Assembly: GCA_026545225.1 (NCBI GenBank)
Contig: CM048845.1
Location: 93,870,533 to 93,934,532, forward strand
DNA: 64,000 nt
Source of the DNA: Cornus controversa
Taxonomy: Eukaryota; Streptophyta; Magnoliopsida; Cornales; Cornaceae
Direction: 5' to 3'
Shown piece by piece: positions 11,384 to 24,900 of the stretch (its first letter is position 1; each line of letters opens with the position of its first letter). The position numbers and the translations under genes were made by a program. The notes under the pieces were generated by a model. That model was not told where the DNA came from, searched no databases, and saw nothing but the letters and a program-made list of their open reading frames with translations.

Positions 11384-14300
11384 TCAAAGAAAGACAGGAG
11401 CCATGACCAGAGTTATTGTTGCAAGCATCTTGATTAGGACATGAAGGGAGGGTCCTGCTGTGTCTTTGAATGGGTCTCCCACTCTGCAAAACAACATTAT
11501 AAAAGAGTTACAAGAGTAAAAAGACATGGAAAGAAAGGTAAAAAGGAAAACAAACGAAAGATAAACATGAAACAGAACAGAATGCAAAATCCCTTAAAAT
11601 ACGAAGGCCCTTGAGCCACAGAGGCTCAAACCTGACCCAGTGTTTGGGCACTTCACTTGAAACTCCCAAAATTGAGAAAGTACTTTCATTGCATTATTAA
11701 TGTTGCTCTAATACCTGTCTTCAACTATCTAGTATCTACTACTTAAACTAAAGCTACAAAACCAAATGGACTGTCGAATGCAACTTGGGTGAAATAAACG
11801 TGTGGTTCCCAAGCGAGTATACAAGTAGAAAGAGATCCGTGAAGGGGGAATTGATCTTTGGACTTGATTCCAGTACATGCAACAGTTTTAATGATGCAAA
11901 TGAAAAGAGAATGGTATCATGTTTGATAATATCCATGAACACATGATAAAGTTGAACAAACTCATTTCTTCTTCCTGTTTGTTTCTTCCTCTGTATATAC
12001 ATTTTTCTTTACCCTCTTTGCCTTGTTGCCTTTCTGGAATTGAGAAATTTAAGCATCTTTCTAGAATCTCTCAACAAATAATGTACTACTCATACTACTA
12101 CGATGCTACACCACAGCTAATAAGTAATAACAATGAAATACTACCACCACTAAACTGCAGGTAATATGATTATTACAACACTTACGTATCACCAGTAACT
12201 GCTGCTTTATGAGAGTCGCTCCCTTTGCCTCCAAGAGCCCCAGTCTCTATATACTTCTTTGCATTATCCCAGGCACCTCCGGCAGTATTCAGGAAAAGAG
12301 CCATGAGAATCCCAGAAACAGTTGCAAACATCAACATGGAGGCCACAACTTTAGCTCCAAGTAGAGGATGCCCTGTGTAATACCCCAATATCCGGAACAC
12401 AATACCTGTGGAATAAGTATTAGAAGACTTCAGTGAACCATTTATGACCCAATATAATCTGCAGATGACTACCAAAACCAGATAAAAACCAGGACTGATC
12501 ATAATGGGTCATAAAAATGATCTAGGAAATTTGTCCAAGATTGATACAGAGAAAAACTGGCAGTAAAAACAACATACAATCATTGGCTAAGCATTTCAAA
12601 AAACCTTGTGTGTGTGTGTGTGTGTAGAATATCATGCCCAATTGATCAATGATGTTCAATAGAATTCACATTCATACAAAAAAATATATCAATAGGATTA
12701 CATACACCACATTCCCTAACAGATATACGTTATTGCACATTCCATCAGCTAATAATAACAATGTTGACATAAATAATATCAACTAGAACTGTTGGATCAA
12801 GAACAATAACGTCAAGAGAAGGCATGGGACTACATCTTTGCAATCCCACAGCTGTTATCGGTGCTGACCATTAACCAGGACTGTGTCATCATTGACTGCA
12901 GTCTACATATAAAGGCATGGCTTTAACCTTATACAAAAGAATGTGGAAATTTAAATTCCAAAAACCTCTAAAATCCAGCATTTCTAATAGATTACATGGC
13001 AGCAGCAGCAGCACTGAAAACCAATACATGCAACTTCTGGATTGATTTAAACACTAATGACAATCTTCATTATTGAATGCATAAGCATTCTTCCTAACAT
13101 GTCGTAGCATGAAACCAACGTAAAACATTTGTCCTGTGTGAACCAATGATATTTGATCATATCAGCTGCATGAAATCACAAATCTGTTTACGCTGGTAAA
13201 TTACTCTCATGAAATCACATGCAGATCACATTCTACCTATTACAACCATGATAACATTTGTTTTAAGACATAAGAGAAATGCCTAAAAAGAAAAACAAAG
13301 CAAATGTAACCCACCAACAACCATAGGTGAAACAATGGCCAAAGCACCAGGTTTTATCATCTCCCTCAAAGATGCAGATGCTACAATGGCAACACAGCGA
13401 CCATAATCTGGTTTCTCCTTATAGTCCTGTAGAAAGCATATTAGATGATGCATATCATTGAAATACCATTTTAGTAATACAGCATAGAAATCTGTAGAGA
13501 GAATGATACTCACCATTATACCTGGCCTCTCAATAAATTGTCTTCTTACTTCACTAACAACCTCCTGAGCAGTTCGGCCAACTGCAGAACAGGCCCATGC
13601 ACTAAAAAGGAATATAAGCATAGAACCCAACAATCCACCAATAAATACTTCTGGGATGGCAATGTCAACCTGTGTATCAATTAGCAGTTGGAAACTAAAT
13701 GCAAAATGCAATAGCATAGGAAACATGAAGAAAAAAAAAACCAAAGTGGAATTACAGTATGCACCTACCTCTTTAAAGGGCAAATTAGCAAATGCAGCTA
13801 CCTCATCCATATAAGCGCTGAACAGAAGGAAAGAGGCAAGTGCAGCAGATCCAATTGCAAACCCTTTAGTGGTAGCTTTTGTGGTATTCCCGACTGCATC
13901 AAGCAAATCAGTGATCTCCCGTACACTTTCAGGCTGTAAATGACATATTTTAACCCACATGGCCCATAAGTAGATAGAAGTACGCATAAAAGTTGCCTTT
14001 TTTTTATTGAGCCAACATTTCTAAAGAAGTGACAGGGTTACCTGCTGACTCATCTCTACAATTCCACCTGCATTATCGGCTATTGGACCAAACATATCCA
14101 TGGTGAGAACATAAGCTGCAGTGCTGAGCATTCCCATCGTTGCTACGGCTGTTCCAAACAACCCGCCAGTCGGATTTCCAGCTTCATCAACCAGTCCTGA
14201 AGTTTGACCCAGCCAGAAAGCTGAGACAATTGATACACTTATGACGAGAACAGGAAGAGCTGTGGATTCCAGACCCAGACTAACACCAGCAATTATGTTA

Positions 14301-17300
14301 GTCCCATGCCCCGTAGAGCTAGCAAGAGCCAAAGAGCGCACGGGCTCATGCTTGTAATCAGTGTAGTACTGGGTTATCCAGACAAAAACATAGGCAGTCA
14401 TAATTCCAACCAGACCACATAAAGCAAAGTTAAACCATGCAGATGGCGCTTGTTCAGTATATAGCATCCAACGCGTAGACTGCAAAGATAATGAAAACAA
14501 CCAGCAATAAAATCATGTAGAATACAAAAGAAAAAGAGAAATATTGCAGGCTTATTAACAAATATTAAATTTAGAAATAAAATAACCATATAATTCTAAG
14601 GAAGAAAAGAGAGAGAGAGAGCAGGCTAAATAGGAGCTGCAATCAATTTTATTTTAACAAATGTCAACATTTGCCAATAGTAGATGGAACTATTACCACA
14701 CCAAACGTCACAACAGCTAACACTATTGTAATGGAATATCCTTTCTGAAGAATTGCCATCGGATCCTCTAAAACAGCAGTAACTCCAGACTTACGTGTGC
14801 CCCGTATTGATAGTATTCCAACTGATGATATCACCAGGTCAAACGAGTGAACTACTAGAGGGAACAAAATGAAGCCGGATGGATCTGTATGTAAAAAATA
14901 ATTATCAGGCAATATCAAGTGAAGGAAATTAGATATAATCATCACAAGAAGCAACAACAAACCTGTGAGGCAAACGAATCACATAATCAGCAATCGCATG
15001 ATGGCAGTGAGAGAACCACTAGAAAACTCAAGATAAAGACGGTTCTTCTATATTTCTTTCACTAAATTCAAGACTTCTATACATTCTCATATTATAGTTC
15101 CACTTAGTACCTATAAGCTGATCAACAACCCTAACTCGTTGTTCAACTGGAGCAAAGATGCTATGGACAAACCTCGGAGATGATTTGAAGGCCCTCAAGG
15201 AGATCCTCTTTATTGATAAACCTCGGAGATGATTTGAAGGCCCTCAAGGAGCTCCTCTCTACGGAGAAAACTTAAAGATTACTTGATGAAGGCCTTCAAA
15301 GAGCTCCTTTCTATGGATAAGCATCGGAGATGATTTAAAGGCCCTCGAGGAGCTCCTCTCTATGGATAAACCTTGAGGATGACTTAAAGGCCTCTGAGGA
15401 GCTCCTCTCTACGAAACCTCGAAGATGATTTGAAGGCTCTCAAGGAACTTTTCTCCACAGATAAACCTGAAGGAGGACTTGGAGGGTGAGGTCTCTTCGG
15501 TCGGATGGGGGGTGACCTCCAGGCTATATTCATCAATCTTAGGACCTTGGGGGTTATTGGCCTGGTGGCTAAGGTATGTGGATCGTTGAAGGGGCCTTTG
15601 TTGCATATCGTGAGGTGAGGGCTTCCTTTGACCTCTCATGGAGGAAGGAAGAGAGAGCCTCCCTGAACGGAAGAGGAATCGGACCGTCCTTAGAAGAAGG
15701 ATTGCATTTAATGCAGATTCCTTTTGTGTCAATCACAATAAATGCTCACGCCCCTCTCGTGCCTCAATGAACCTGGCAATTTGCCTAGAGCCACGAAAGA
15801 AAATTCCAAACTGTCCTTTAAATGTCCTATGGTCAGATTTCTTCCTTGAACCCATGGTCAATTCTTTTACCCCGTGGTCCTGTTCCATAGAAGGGGTAGT
15901 ATAAAAAGTTAAGTTAATGGGTCATTTATAGGGGATCAACAACCAGAAGAGGATCTAGGAGCAAAAATCCTCTCCTTAAGTCTTACCATGTCCTAACCTC
16001 GTCCCAAAGGGAGATTACCAGAGCTAAAAGATAAGGACTTCCATACTCTTCCTTGGATCTCCGAGGGTCGGGCCTCCACCTAGGCCATCCATCCTACTAC
16101 AGGTCCATTGAATTTAGGTTACTCCTCATTCCTTCAAACGTCACACCCACACAATTCTTCAAGATTAACTAATGTTATAGCAAGACAATATATGTATGCA
16201 TGTATGAATTAATCTTATGGCTGAGAAATACATGACCTGTCCCCCATAGCAGGTGTTCAAGAGGGTGAACGATCAACTACAATGTGAAGGATTCAAGAAT
16301 GAAACCATCTAACTAACTATCAACAAAGAAATAGAAGAATGGAGGTAAATATATATTTAAGGACTAGGTGCTTGCCTTCAATTTTGCAGCGTTTTGCCAT
16401 TGTTCCCCCTAGTATCATGGCACTGATTATTTCTGCTGCAATACTTTCAAAAAGATCAGCACCTCGAGCTGCACAATCACCCACATTATCTCCGACCTTG
16501 AATGTGACAAACAATTTAGTTCAAGTATACCAGTGAAATCAATAAATTCATCTGATAAGAAGTAAAAACAAGAAATTACTAAAATTTGTTATGCAGAACT
16601 TTAATGCTAAATTTGTCAAAATTGAAACATTTGCAAAAAGATAAGAAAATCTGCTGAAGCACAAATACTGCCCATCCAGGTCATCTATTTTCCCCCCTAT
16701 AATGTGTTCAAGTAAATTAAAATGAAATTTGGCGGAACTCCATATTTTTTTATGATGTACAACGAGATCAACTGAACAGGCTGTACAACCCAAACATTAA
16801 AAGAACCCAAAGAAGAAAGATGAAAGGCATGATCACTATCATTTTCAAAGCCACTATCACAACTACTCTCTATGTTCCAAATGCAAAGTGTGCACAAGAG
16901 CACCTTCCAGTATATTCACTGATCCTCAGGGTCATGTATAAAAAGTTGTGAAAAAAAAAAGCGCTTACTGTCAGATAAATCCTAACTAATTAATCAATAT
17001 GTCATATGCATGTGTGCATGGCAATGTGAAGTTCATTTAACCTAGCTAGAATTTGATTGCTTCCTACAACTAAACACTGTTTTGATTGAAGTTGTCACGA
17101 CCTTGTATTGCATAATATGCATCATCAGAAATTCGTTAGGTTTGTATTAAGCAGTAAAATAATTAACACCAAAAACAAAGATAAAGGTCACCTCATACAT
17201 AATTGACAATACTTAATTTAGTCCACCATGGCTAGTTATCAACGGAAGCAAAAAACTTTGAACTATAATAGCAAACTAAATATTATAGTTCACCAATTTT

Positions 17301-20300
17301 ATTAGCTTCAAATTTTTAATTTACATTTATATGTCCAACAATCTCCAACTACATATTTTTATGCCAACTTGCCATACTTAATATAGATGCATAACTAAAT
17401 GAAGATGACAACAAAGGATAAGATTAGGTACCAAATCTGCAATGACAGCAGGATTGCGAGGATCATCTTCAGGTATTCCCTGCTCAACTTTTCCAACAAG
17501 ATCAGCTCCTACATCTGCCGCCTTCGTGTATATTCCGCCACCCAACTGAGCGAAAAGGGCAACGAATGAAGCTCCAAAACCATAGCCCACAAGAAGAAGA
17601 GGCACTGAGAGAGAAATAAATACAAGTCAAGCTCTGAATTGTAAGTAAATTGGTGATTGTGAAACCATATCTCTATAATCATAGATTTCCAGATCAGAGT
17701 AAGCATATAAGAGCAGCACATAAACAAACAGCAGCATCTAAAAAGCCTTATAAGAAATGCACACATATTTAACAGATGCCTTGTCTGGTTCAATGGTAAA
17801 AGATCATGTTTGAGTTGGCGAACAGGCACTTGAACAAGATAATATTAAAGGTTAGGACTTTCTCTAAATTATCCCTCCTAGCACCTCACATAGGAGGGAC
17901 CAGCCTTGGATAATGACTAGTTTTATATATTGACACATGTATATACATCTGTGAATTCAATTTATTATTGACAGAGAAAATGAACATTCAAGATGTATAA
18001 AGTTCAAGCAAAAAGGTAAACTCAGTTTTTTATGCATTATTTAAGAAAGGGTGCATCCAATTTCAAATATATGATTCGTCAAAACCAAGAGTGGATACAA
18101 TTAAGGTTCACGATATGCATAACATGATACCTACACTAAAATTATATAAGTATAGATATTAGTTGTCTTCTTCTTTTTCTTGATAAGCATCCTCGGTAGT
18201 TGTCCTTTATAGTCAATCAATACATTGTTGCAACAGCGATGCATCATTTTATTGCAATTGCTTTGCAAAATAAAGGAAAAAATATAAACACATTCAACCA
18301 ACAAAAGTTTTCATACTGGTTATACTTTCTTGAAATCCCAAAATTTAATAATTGTTGCATTCAATTCGTATACATGATTAAGAGTTTGATGAAAATGAGT
18401 CAAGACTTCGGCTAATTTTAGTTTTGAACAAGATAAAACATTCCTTGTGAAATTGGATTACAGACGTGAAACCCGTTTTCTTAAGTACTGTTAAGAATCA
18501 TTGAACAAAGAATTTCAGATCCTAAATACTTTTAACTCCATCTGGTATAGTCTTTTTTAGAATAAAAAAAAAGTTAGCAATTCCTTTAATTGGCTACATT
18601 GTGAAGAGAAAATTATGAAACTGTGAAGCACATAAATATGAGAGTCCCAGAATAATGTTGTAAACCTCCCCATCATCAATAAAATATTCTTTTAAGTTTC
18701 TGTATCATTTTCTATTGGTAATGACAGAAACCTTGTTCAAACAGTAGCATAATGTTTTTAAAGCTCTAAAAAATTGAACTTCAAAATCTGCTTTCATTGA
18801 TGATGTAAAGTTCTTAAGGATGCTATGTTTCAAAGAAACAATTTAAAGAACCAACAAGATGATACTCACAGTCGGTAACCTTCATTGAACCTGGTGAATC
18901 CACCCCCAACCATACATAAAATGTGGCATAAAGGATGGCAACACCAATTACAGCCAGGCCAACAACCACCAGGGCAGAGAAGCCACCAGCACGAACAGCT
19001 ATCTGCACTAAAAAGTAGCTGCTTGAGATAAAAATCTGGAAGAGTTTCAGTTTGACCACGACCTAGACAGGGAGAGAACCTGCAATGCCTCTCTTGCAGA
19101 TCGTCTTGCTGCACTTGAGACTCGAACATTTGCACGAACAGATACCCACATCCCAACGTACCCAGCAACACCTGAACATATAGCTCCTAGAAGAAAAGCA
19201 GCAACAGTAATATATGCAGATGTCACCCTGCATCAGCATAACCAGAAAGTATAATTTTTATCAGCAGGAAACTTGAGGTGAAATAAATGCTATAACCTCA
19301 ACATTAATATCTGTGATCACCTCCCTACACCAGAAGATTCTTGCTGAGGAGTAGTACTACGAAATAAATATATGGTAAGGATCACCAGAGCTAGTAACAA
19401 TGCCATCTTGGAGATAGTCCCATACTGGGTCCTAAAAAACCCTTCAGCTCCATCACGTACTGCATCTGATATCTAGCAAGAAAAATGATAAAGCTAAGGG
19501 CAAGTGCACACAGAATTTAAAATTGATCACATATCACCACAAAGAAAAAGAAAAAAGAAAATAGAACAAAAAACACAACACCATCAAGCTCTTGTACAAA
19601 GTTTTCTTAACTAAGAGTAGACACATTGCATATCTCTTACTATGGAACTTCTCCATCATTTCTCAAATTTCTTTTAGTGAAAAAAAGAAAAGAAAAAAGA
19701 AAACAAGAACGGCATTTATGACAATTTCACAGAGCTCCCGTGGTTTCTCAAATTACACTGGACTCCCTCATGCTTGTTTTCAGTAACAGATTCCCCTCTC
19801 CCTTTAACATAACATTACTGACATGGACAGAGATTGCGGACATCATGTTCTGAACAATATTTAATGCTTATTTTAGAAGGCATTCAATCTTGCTTTCATA
19901 TTGTTAATTGGTATCCCATATTCAACCCAAAAACTAATTTATTTCATTCGACATTCATAATTTATATACACACTGCCTTGCCTGCCCAAAAAAATAACAA
20001 TGGATAAATAAAAAGTAATTTATACACACAAACCAGACCAGAAATTCGCGGAAGTGTCTCTTGCTAAATACTGATTCTATACGTCTCCTTTAATGTCAAT
20101 GCATTAACCATTGAAACACCAAAACACAACAATTAAACTAAGAATTGCTCCAATTTCAAGTTCCAACCAATAAAAATATGTAATTCAACCTATTGAGAAT
20201 ACTTGATTTGCTCTTCTTTAATGTTTGAAGACCTTAAAGGCACAAAAAAAAAATTACCTTTTTTTTTGGGTATGTAAATTTTACCTTTACTTTGCCAAAC

Positions 20301-22947
20301 TAGAATCCTAAACCATTTCCATTAAAAAATTAGAAAAATATAACAACAAATACAGAAAAATCTAGCAAAATTGAAACCTTTTTGGGGTTGTTTGCTTCAA
20401 TTCTCAGAAAACAGTTTTCAAGAACTCTAGAAAACATAAATCAGTTTCAAAGAAGTACAAAAACGCAATCCACTGAAATCATGCCTTTTTATTTAAAACC
20501 AGTTTCAGAAAATTGACAAACAAACGAATTTTTGGATATTTTTCTATTTTTCAGTTCTCTAAAAACAAAAACTGTACTGAAAAAATGAACCAAACAGGTC
20601 CTTTGCTTTCCAACTATCTAGACTAATAAAAATAGAACTAAACAGTCCACACACCTACCCATGTATCACAGATCACAGTTCACACGCCAGAACATAGACA
20701 GGACTAGTACAATGAATATGAAATTAAGGTCAACTATCTCATTAACATCATTAAAATTAGGGTAAATTACCCTCACCTCCCTCAACCTCCCCTGAGGTTA
20801 GAGTAAAATTATAGATAGCTCCAAGCCATTAAGGTTCCGTTAGATGTCCTTCATTGTAACAAATGAAACAATTACCCTTACTGATTGTTTCAAAAGATAA
20901 ATTCAACCTACTTTAAAAGAACAACATTATCCTTATAAAATGAGCCAATGCATTAAGATTACCAGCCCAAAAATTCTAGAAAATTATATATATTTAAATA
21001 TAACTTATTGGCATGACATAAATTATATAGTTCATATATATATGTCTATTGGATTTTATTATTTTATTATATAGACTATATAATAAGAGGGACAATAACC
21101 GAGCCTTTTTTCCAACTACTTGGGGTCAGCTATATAGACTATATAGAATATAATTAAAAAACTACACATAATTATAAATATAATTACAAATTATATATAT
21201 AACTTCATTAAATAGAATTTGGTGGATCAGTCTATGTTTTTCAGTCTATGTAAGGAGGTAACTAGGGGTCTTTGGTTTGGGAATTGTTAACCTAGTGTAA
21301 AACTCTTTCTAATAGTGGATTTGATCTGTCTGGGCTAGGTCCAGTGAGTTTTTCTCTAGGGGTTTCCATGTAAAAATCATTGTGCCCATTGTGCTCTTCA
21401 TTTTCTTGCTTTTACATTGCATGAATGATTGGATATATGACTAATTGCATGATGGATTGAGCATTATAATTGTTATAGTGTTACTTTAATTTTTAAGTAG
21501 CTATTAGTTCAAAAATCAGATTTAACTTTCAAGACCTATTCACCCCCACCTCTAGGTCTAGATCTAGGTCAGAGACCTTGCGCTACTCTACAACAGAGCC
21601 TAAGGTTACATTCATATACTTCTCAGTATGATTTAGATAGCAAACAGGCAAAACCCAATAACATATTCACAACGGCAATGGAAATCTCGTGCTCCTCGAT
21701 GTCACAAAGGGTGTTATCTTGTTGTCAAATTCTTTAACAAATGTGCCAAACTCAGTTACACAACTATTGAACTCTAGAAACCTCATCTCTCATAGAGAAA
21801 CACCATATAGAAAGCTATGTATGGTGAGTGTGGTTGACGGCGTCAGAGAGCTACAAAAGAAAGGTCGATGGTGTCGGAGAGGCAAAAAAGAGAGTTTGAG
21901 GCAGTGATTTGGGGGATTTGAAAATATAAGGTTTCTATCAGAAGACGAATACAACGGAGGTGGTGCTGAATTTTCGGGGAGGACTTGAGGAAGTGTCTGA
22001 ATTGGGTAGGGAGGGGGCCACCCCATATAAAGTAGTCCACATGCTTTATTTTGTGACAACATTATGGAATTACTAGTCCATATGCTTTATTCTCTAAAGA
22101 CATTATGGATTTGAAGTGCATAAGGCCAAGCTAAGCTAACTAAGCTTCTGGTTGAAGAATGCAACTATTGTTTTATAGTCACTTTGACTACTAGACCACA
22201 GGAAAAATTGAAACCAGAGGGAGTGTCCACCGCTACTTTTCTTTATCACTATCAGCCAAGGTGGAGGGCGTACTTCATAAGGTTGAGTATTGTGGTGTTT
22301 GCCGGCGACAAGGTCTGAGCTTACGGGCACCTCCACCGTGGTAATATTGTAGTATTAATGAAGACAATCATAATTTAGCATTTCTATCTTATGTTCATTG
22401 TTTAGATGTTTATGCATGGTACAATAGTGAGGGTAGAGCTGTTAACTCATCAGCCGTTTGTGATAGCTAACAACTCTAACTCTAACAAGGGAGGTCGGAT
22501 TTATTTTGACCACCTTGGTATTAAGAACATAAAAAGGAATGATTACCTGAATAATGTACAGGATCGAGTCCATGCAACCACATGATTTAAGGATCACGCC
22601 AATTAGAAGAAATCAAAAACAATTCCTTTATTAATTATCAGTTCAAGGTTTTCAAGGAAAAAACAAAGAAACAATAGTTAGTTAAACAATTGGAAGAAAA
22701 TTGTACCTGAACCATCTCAATAGGCCCCTCATCCTTTGAAAGTACCCACTTGGTGAGATATATTGATAATAGGAAGCTGATGATGCAAACTGAGAAAACA
22801 AATAGAATGATCGGAGAAGTTCTTGCTCCAATGTAAAAGATAACACCTAATCCCAATAGCAGAAGTATAAAAAGTACACGAACGTTTATTCTCATAAGAA
22901 TGCGAAAAATCTGCACAAAGAGACCAACCTGTCAACACCAGCCAAAT

Positions 22948-22982
<35 letters not shown>

Positions 22983-24900
22983 TATAAAAATAAAGAAAAA
23001 TGAAAAAAATAGAAAGAAATGCACATTTCAGCAAACAAAAATAGAAAACGAAAAACCATTTTATAAAAGCTCAAAAGAGGAACTTAATAAAGGAAAGGAA
23101 AAACAACAGCGAGTCTCAGTGAAGTGGCAAACCACAATTTAGTATCAAATCCAGAAGCTAATCTGCTGTCATCACTTTTGTCACCATGAATACTAAGGGC
23201 TAGTTTGGATTGATGGAAAAGAAAAGAAAAGAAAAGAAGAAAAGAAAGGGAGGGATAGTGTTTTTTATGTTTGGTTTGTTAAAAAGGAGAGAAAAAAAAG
23301 GATTAAGAGTGATTTGGAGGGATAACTTATCCCTCCAATTCTTGCTATCCTCCCAAAAGTGGAAAGATTTGGAGAGAAATGATAAGGTTTAAGTAAAACT
23401 TTCTTGATAAAACTAACCCTAACATTTTAAAAGACAAAGGGGCATGATAGTAAATAAAAAGGGATAGGATAGTAAATTGATTAAAATGCTTTCTTTTCTT
23501 TTCTCTCCTTTAGCTTTTCCAAACAAGAATGGTATCCTTTCCTTTCTTTTCTTTCGTAATTTATCTAGACATGAACACAAGTTATTGCTATCCTTTCTTT
23601 TCTCTCATAACTAATGTTATCATTTCTTTTCTTTTCTCTCCTGTTTATCCAAACAAAGCCTAAAGTCTCAAGCCACTTTGTTACCACTAATATTAAAGCT
23701 TCAAGTTATTCAGCGCATGTCTTTTTCCAAATTAAGTATTTGGTTTTACTCTGTAAACAACTGTTTGAGATCTCAAGAATTTTGTTGGCTGAGTTCCACC
23801 TGAATTTTTTATCTGGTTCATAGGAAAATTGACAGTGAATAACATAAAGACGTGTGTTCTGCCTTAAGTATTTTATTTTCACTCTTATCATGTTCAGTGT
23901 TCTATGAGGATCTGAGTTTTACGAACAAAATGTGTTTCAGATGCAATGTCTCAGGTTAAGAATGCATGTCATTGTCACCAAATGCTCATATAAGAATTTT
24001 TTTATGATAATAAAAATACTCTGAGTGCAAACAAATCATGATAACCTGCCCTAAAGTTTAATAAAAATTTCATAAGTTCTCTATATTTTTCAAAAATTTC
24101 CATTGGCAATAAAGAATGCATTGCTAAACAAAATCCTCCTCTTCTTCCAGACGTGTTATTTCGGATATTAAGAGATTCTATGATTAAACATGTTTCTGGT
24201 GTTTTATTTTAAATTTCCACCTTTTCTTATTCTCTCTCTATAAGTTTCTAGTTTTTAAGAATCTCAATACACGTCCTATTTGATAGTGGCATAGCTGACA
24301 GTAATTACATTTATGGCCCTGTTCAGTGCAATAAGATTTTACAGGGGGGGAAAAGGGTTGAGGCACAATAAAGAAAAGGAAGGAAAGAAAGAAAGAAAGA
24401 GTTGCAGAACAATACTAGTCAAACAACTTGTGCCAGAATATGTTAGATATCACCATAAACCAGCATTTTTTGTTATAAGCAATAAAATAGGTAGTGAAAG
24501 AAATGATTAAAATCTTCAATTGAACAAAGTTCAAGTGAAATTAATGCAATATTGTGCTGTTACCATAATCAAATCAGACACTGTTTGATCAGGACAGCAG
24601 GATATAGTGTTACTCCACAATAGGAAAAGGGAAAAAGATTATGAAATTACTTCACTAAGAGGTAAAAAGCATGCATCAGATATTTACCCCAAATAAATAA
24701 ATAAATTAAAAACATTCATCAGAGGATAAAAAATAGGGCATTTGGTACAACAGGATGAATAATGCGCTGAAGAAGGAAGGACAAGAAGATTTAGATATCA
24801 TTCTTACCAATGGGATGTATGGTTTACTACGCATGTTAGGGAATGTCCTTGGCCTGTCTTGGTAAGGCCCCAAATTACCACTCTCCAATTCATCATCCAT
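11384..24900 (-). CDS. Type II (K+-independent) H+-translocating pyrophosphatase, AVP2-like, 14 exons
   Basis: This pump hydrolyses pyrophosphate and moves protons; plant type II enzymes sit in Golgi/trans-Golgi membranes. Coding exons on the minus strand are 24808-24900, 22707-22910, 19321-19472, 19080-19227, 18870-19002, 17432-17604, 16376-16496, 14697-14884, 14042-14479, 13769-13933, 13514-13669, 13315-13426, 12186-12405 and 11384-11483. They total 2,403 nt (800 aa), close to the usual ~802 aa, and all phases close. The substrate-binding motif [11 protein letters not shown] is at residues ~274-284, followed by [22 protein letters not shown] with Lys569 is the type II hallmark (Ala in K+-dependent type I). 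The end has the [12 protein letters not shown] block and a hydrophobic tail. The start ATG gives the expected MDDELESG leader. Intron 7 has a GC donor (AAG|GCAAGC). Introns carry a Tourist-like MITE, an LTR-like fragment and a repeat-bearing insertion. Confidence 0.96.
15118..16160. mobile_element. Unclassified GC-richer insertion with ~50-bp tandem repeats in intron 7
   Basis: This ~1-kb block is visibly more GC-rich than the surrounding intron. It opens with about seven imperfect ~50-bp units (15168-15490) built on CCTCGGAGATGATTTGAAGG and CTCAAGGAGCTCCTCTCTA. The rest has no host coding similarity. A TATAAAAAG at about 15900 could be an LTR TATA box. I could not define terminal repeats or a target duplication, so its class and borders are uncertain. 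Confidence 0.5.
21236..21600 (+). mobile_element. Degenerate Copia-type LTR-like fragment in intron 2
   Basis: Short blocks here are typical of Ty1/copia LTR 3' parts: GGGGTTTCCATGTAAAAATC, a following TTGTGCTCTTCATTTTC region, and CCTATTCACCCCCACCTCTA near the end. No internal domain and no partner LTR were found, so this is a remnant or solo LTR. A short block just upstream (about 21097-21125, CCAACTACTTGGGGTCAGCT) resembles a conserved tail of plant retroposons. Confidence 0.45.
22950..22981. repeat. (GA)n microsatellite in intron 1
   Basis: A run of about 15 GA units lies close to the acceptor side of intron 1 of the pyrophosphatase gene. As CT on the coding strand, it sits upstream of the exon 2 acceptor. 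Confidence 0.95.
23197..23660. mobile_element. PIF/Harbinger (Tourist)-like MITE in intron 1
   Basis: The termini GGGCTAGTTTGGAT and, on the reverse strand, GGCTTTGTTTGGAT form an inverted repeat. They are flanked by a TAA trinucleotide on both sides (23194-23196 and 23661-23663), the usual Tourist-type target duplication. The 464-bp body is purine-rich on the left and pyrimidine-rich on the right and has no ORF. A diverged relative lies at 4276-4717. Confidence 0.75.

Noticed and set aside
15118..16160. Complete solo LTR with TG..CA ends
   Set aside because: A TATA-like box and compositional contrast suggested it, but no matching 5-bp flanks could be found, so only an unclassified insertion is reported.
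17781..17910. tRNA-like or SINE-like sequence (TGGTTCAATGGTAAAAGATC)
   Set aside because: Only a weak A-box-like resemblance; no cloverleaf and no convincing B-box.
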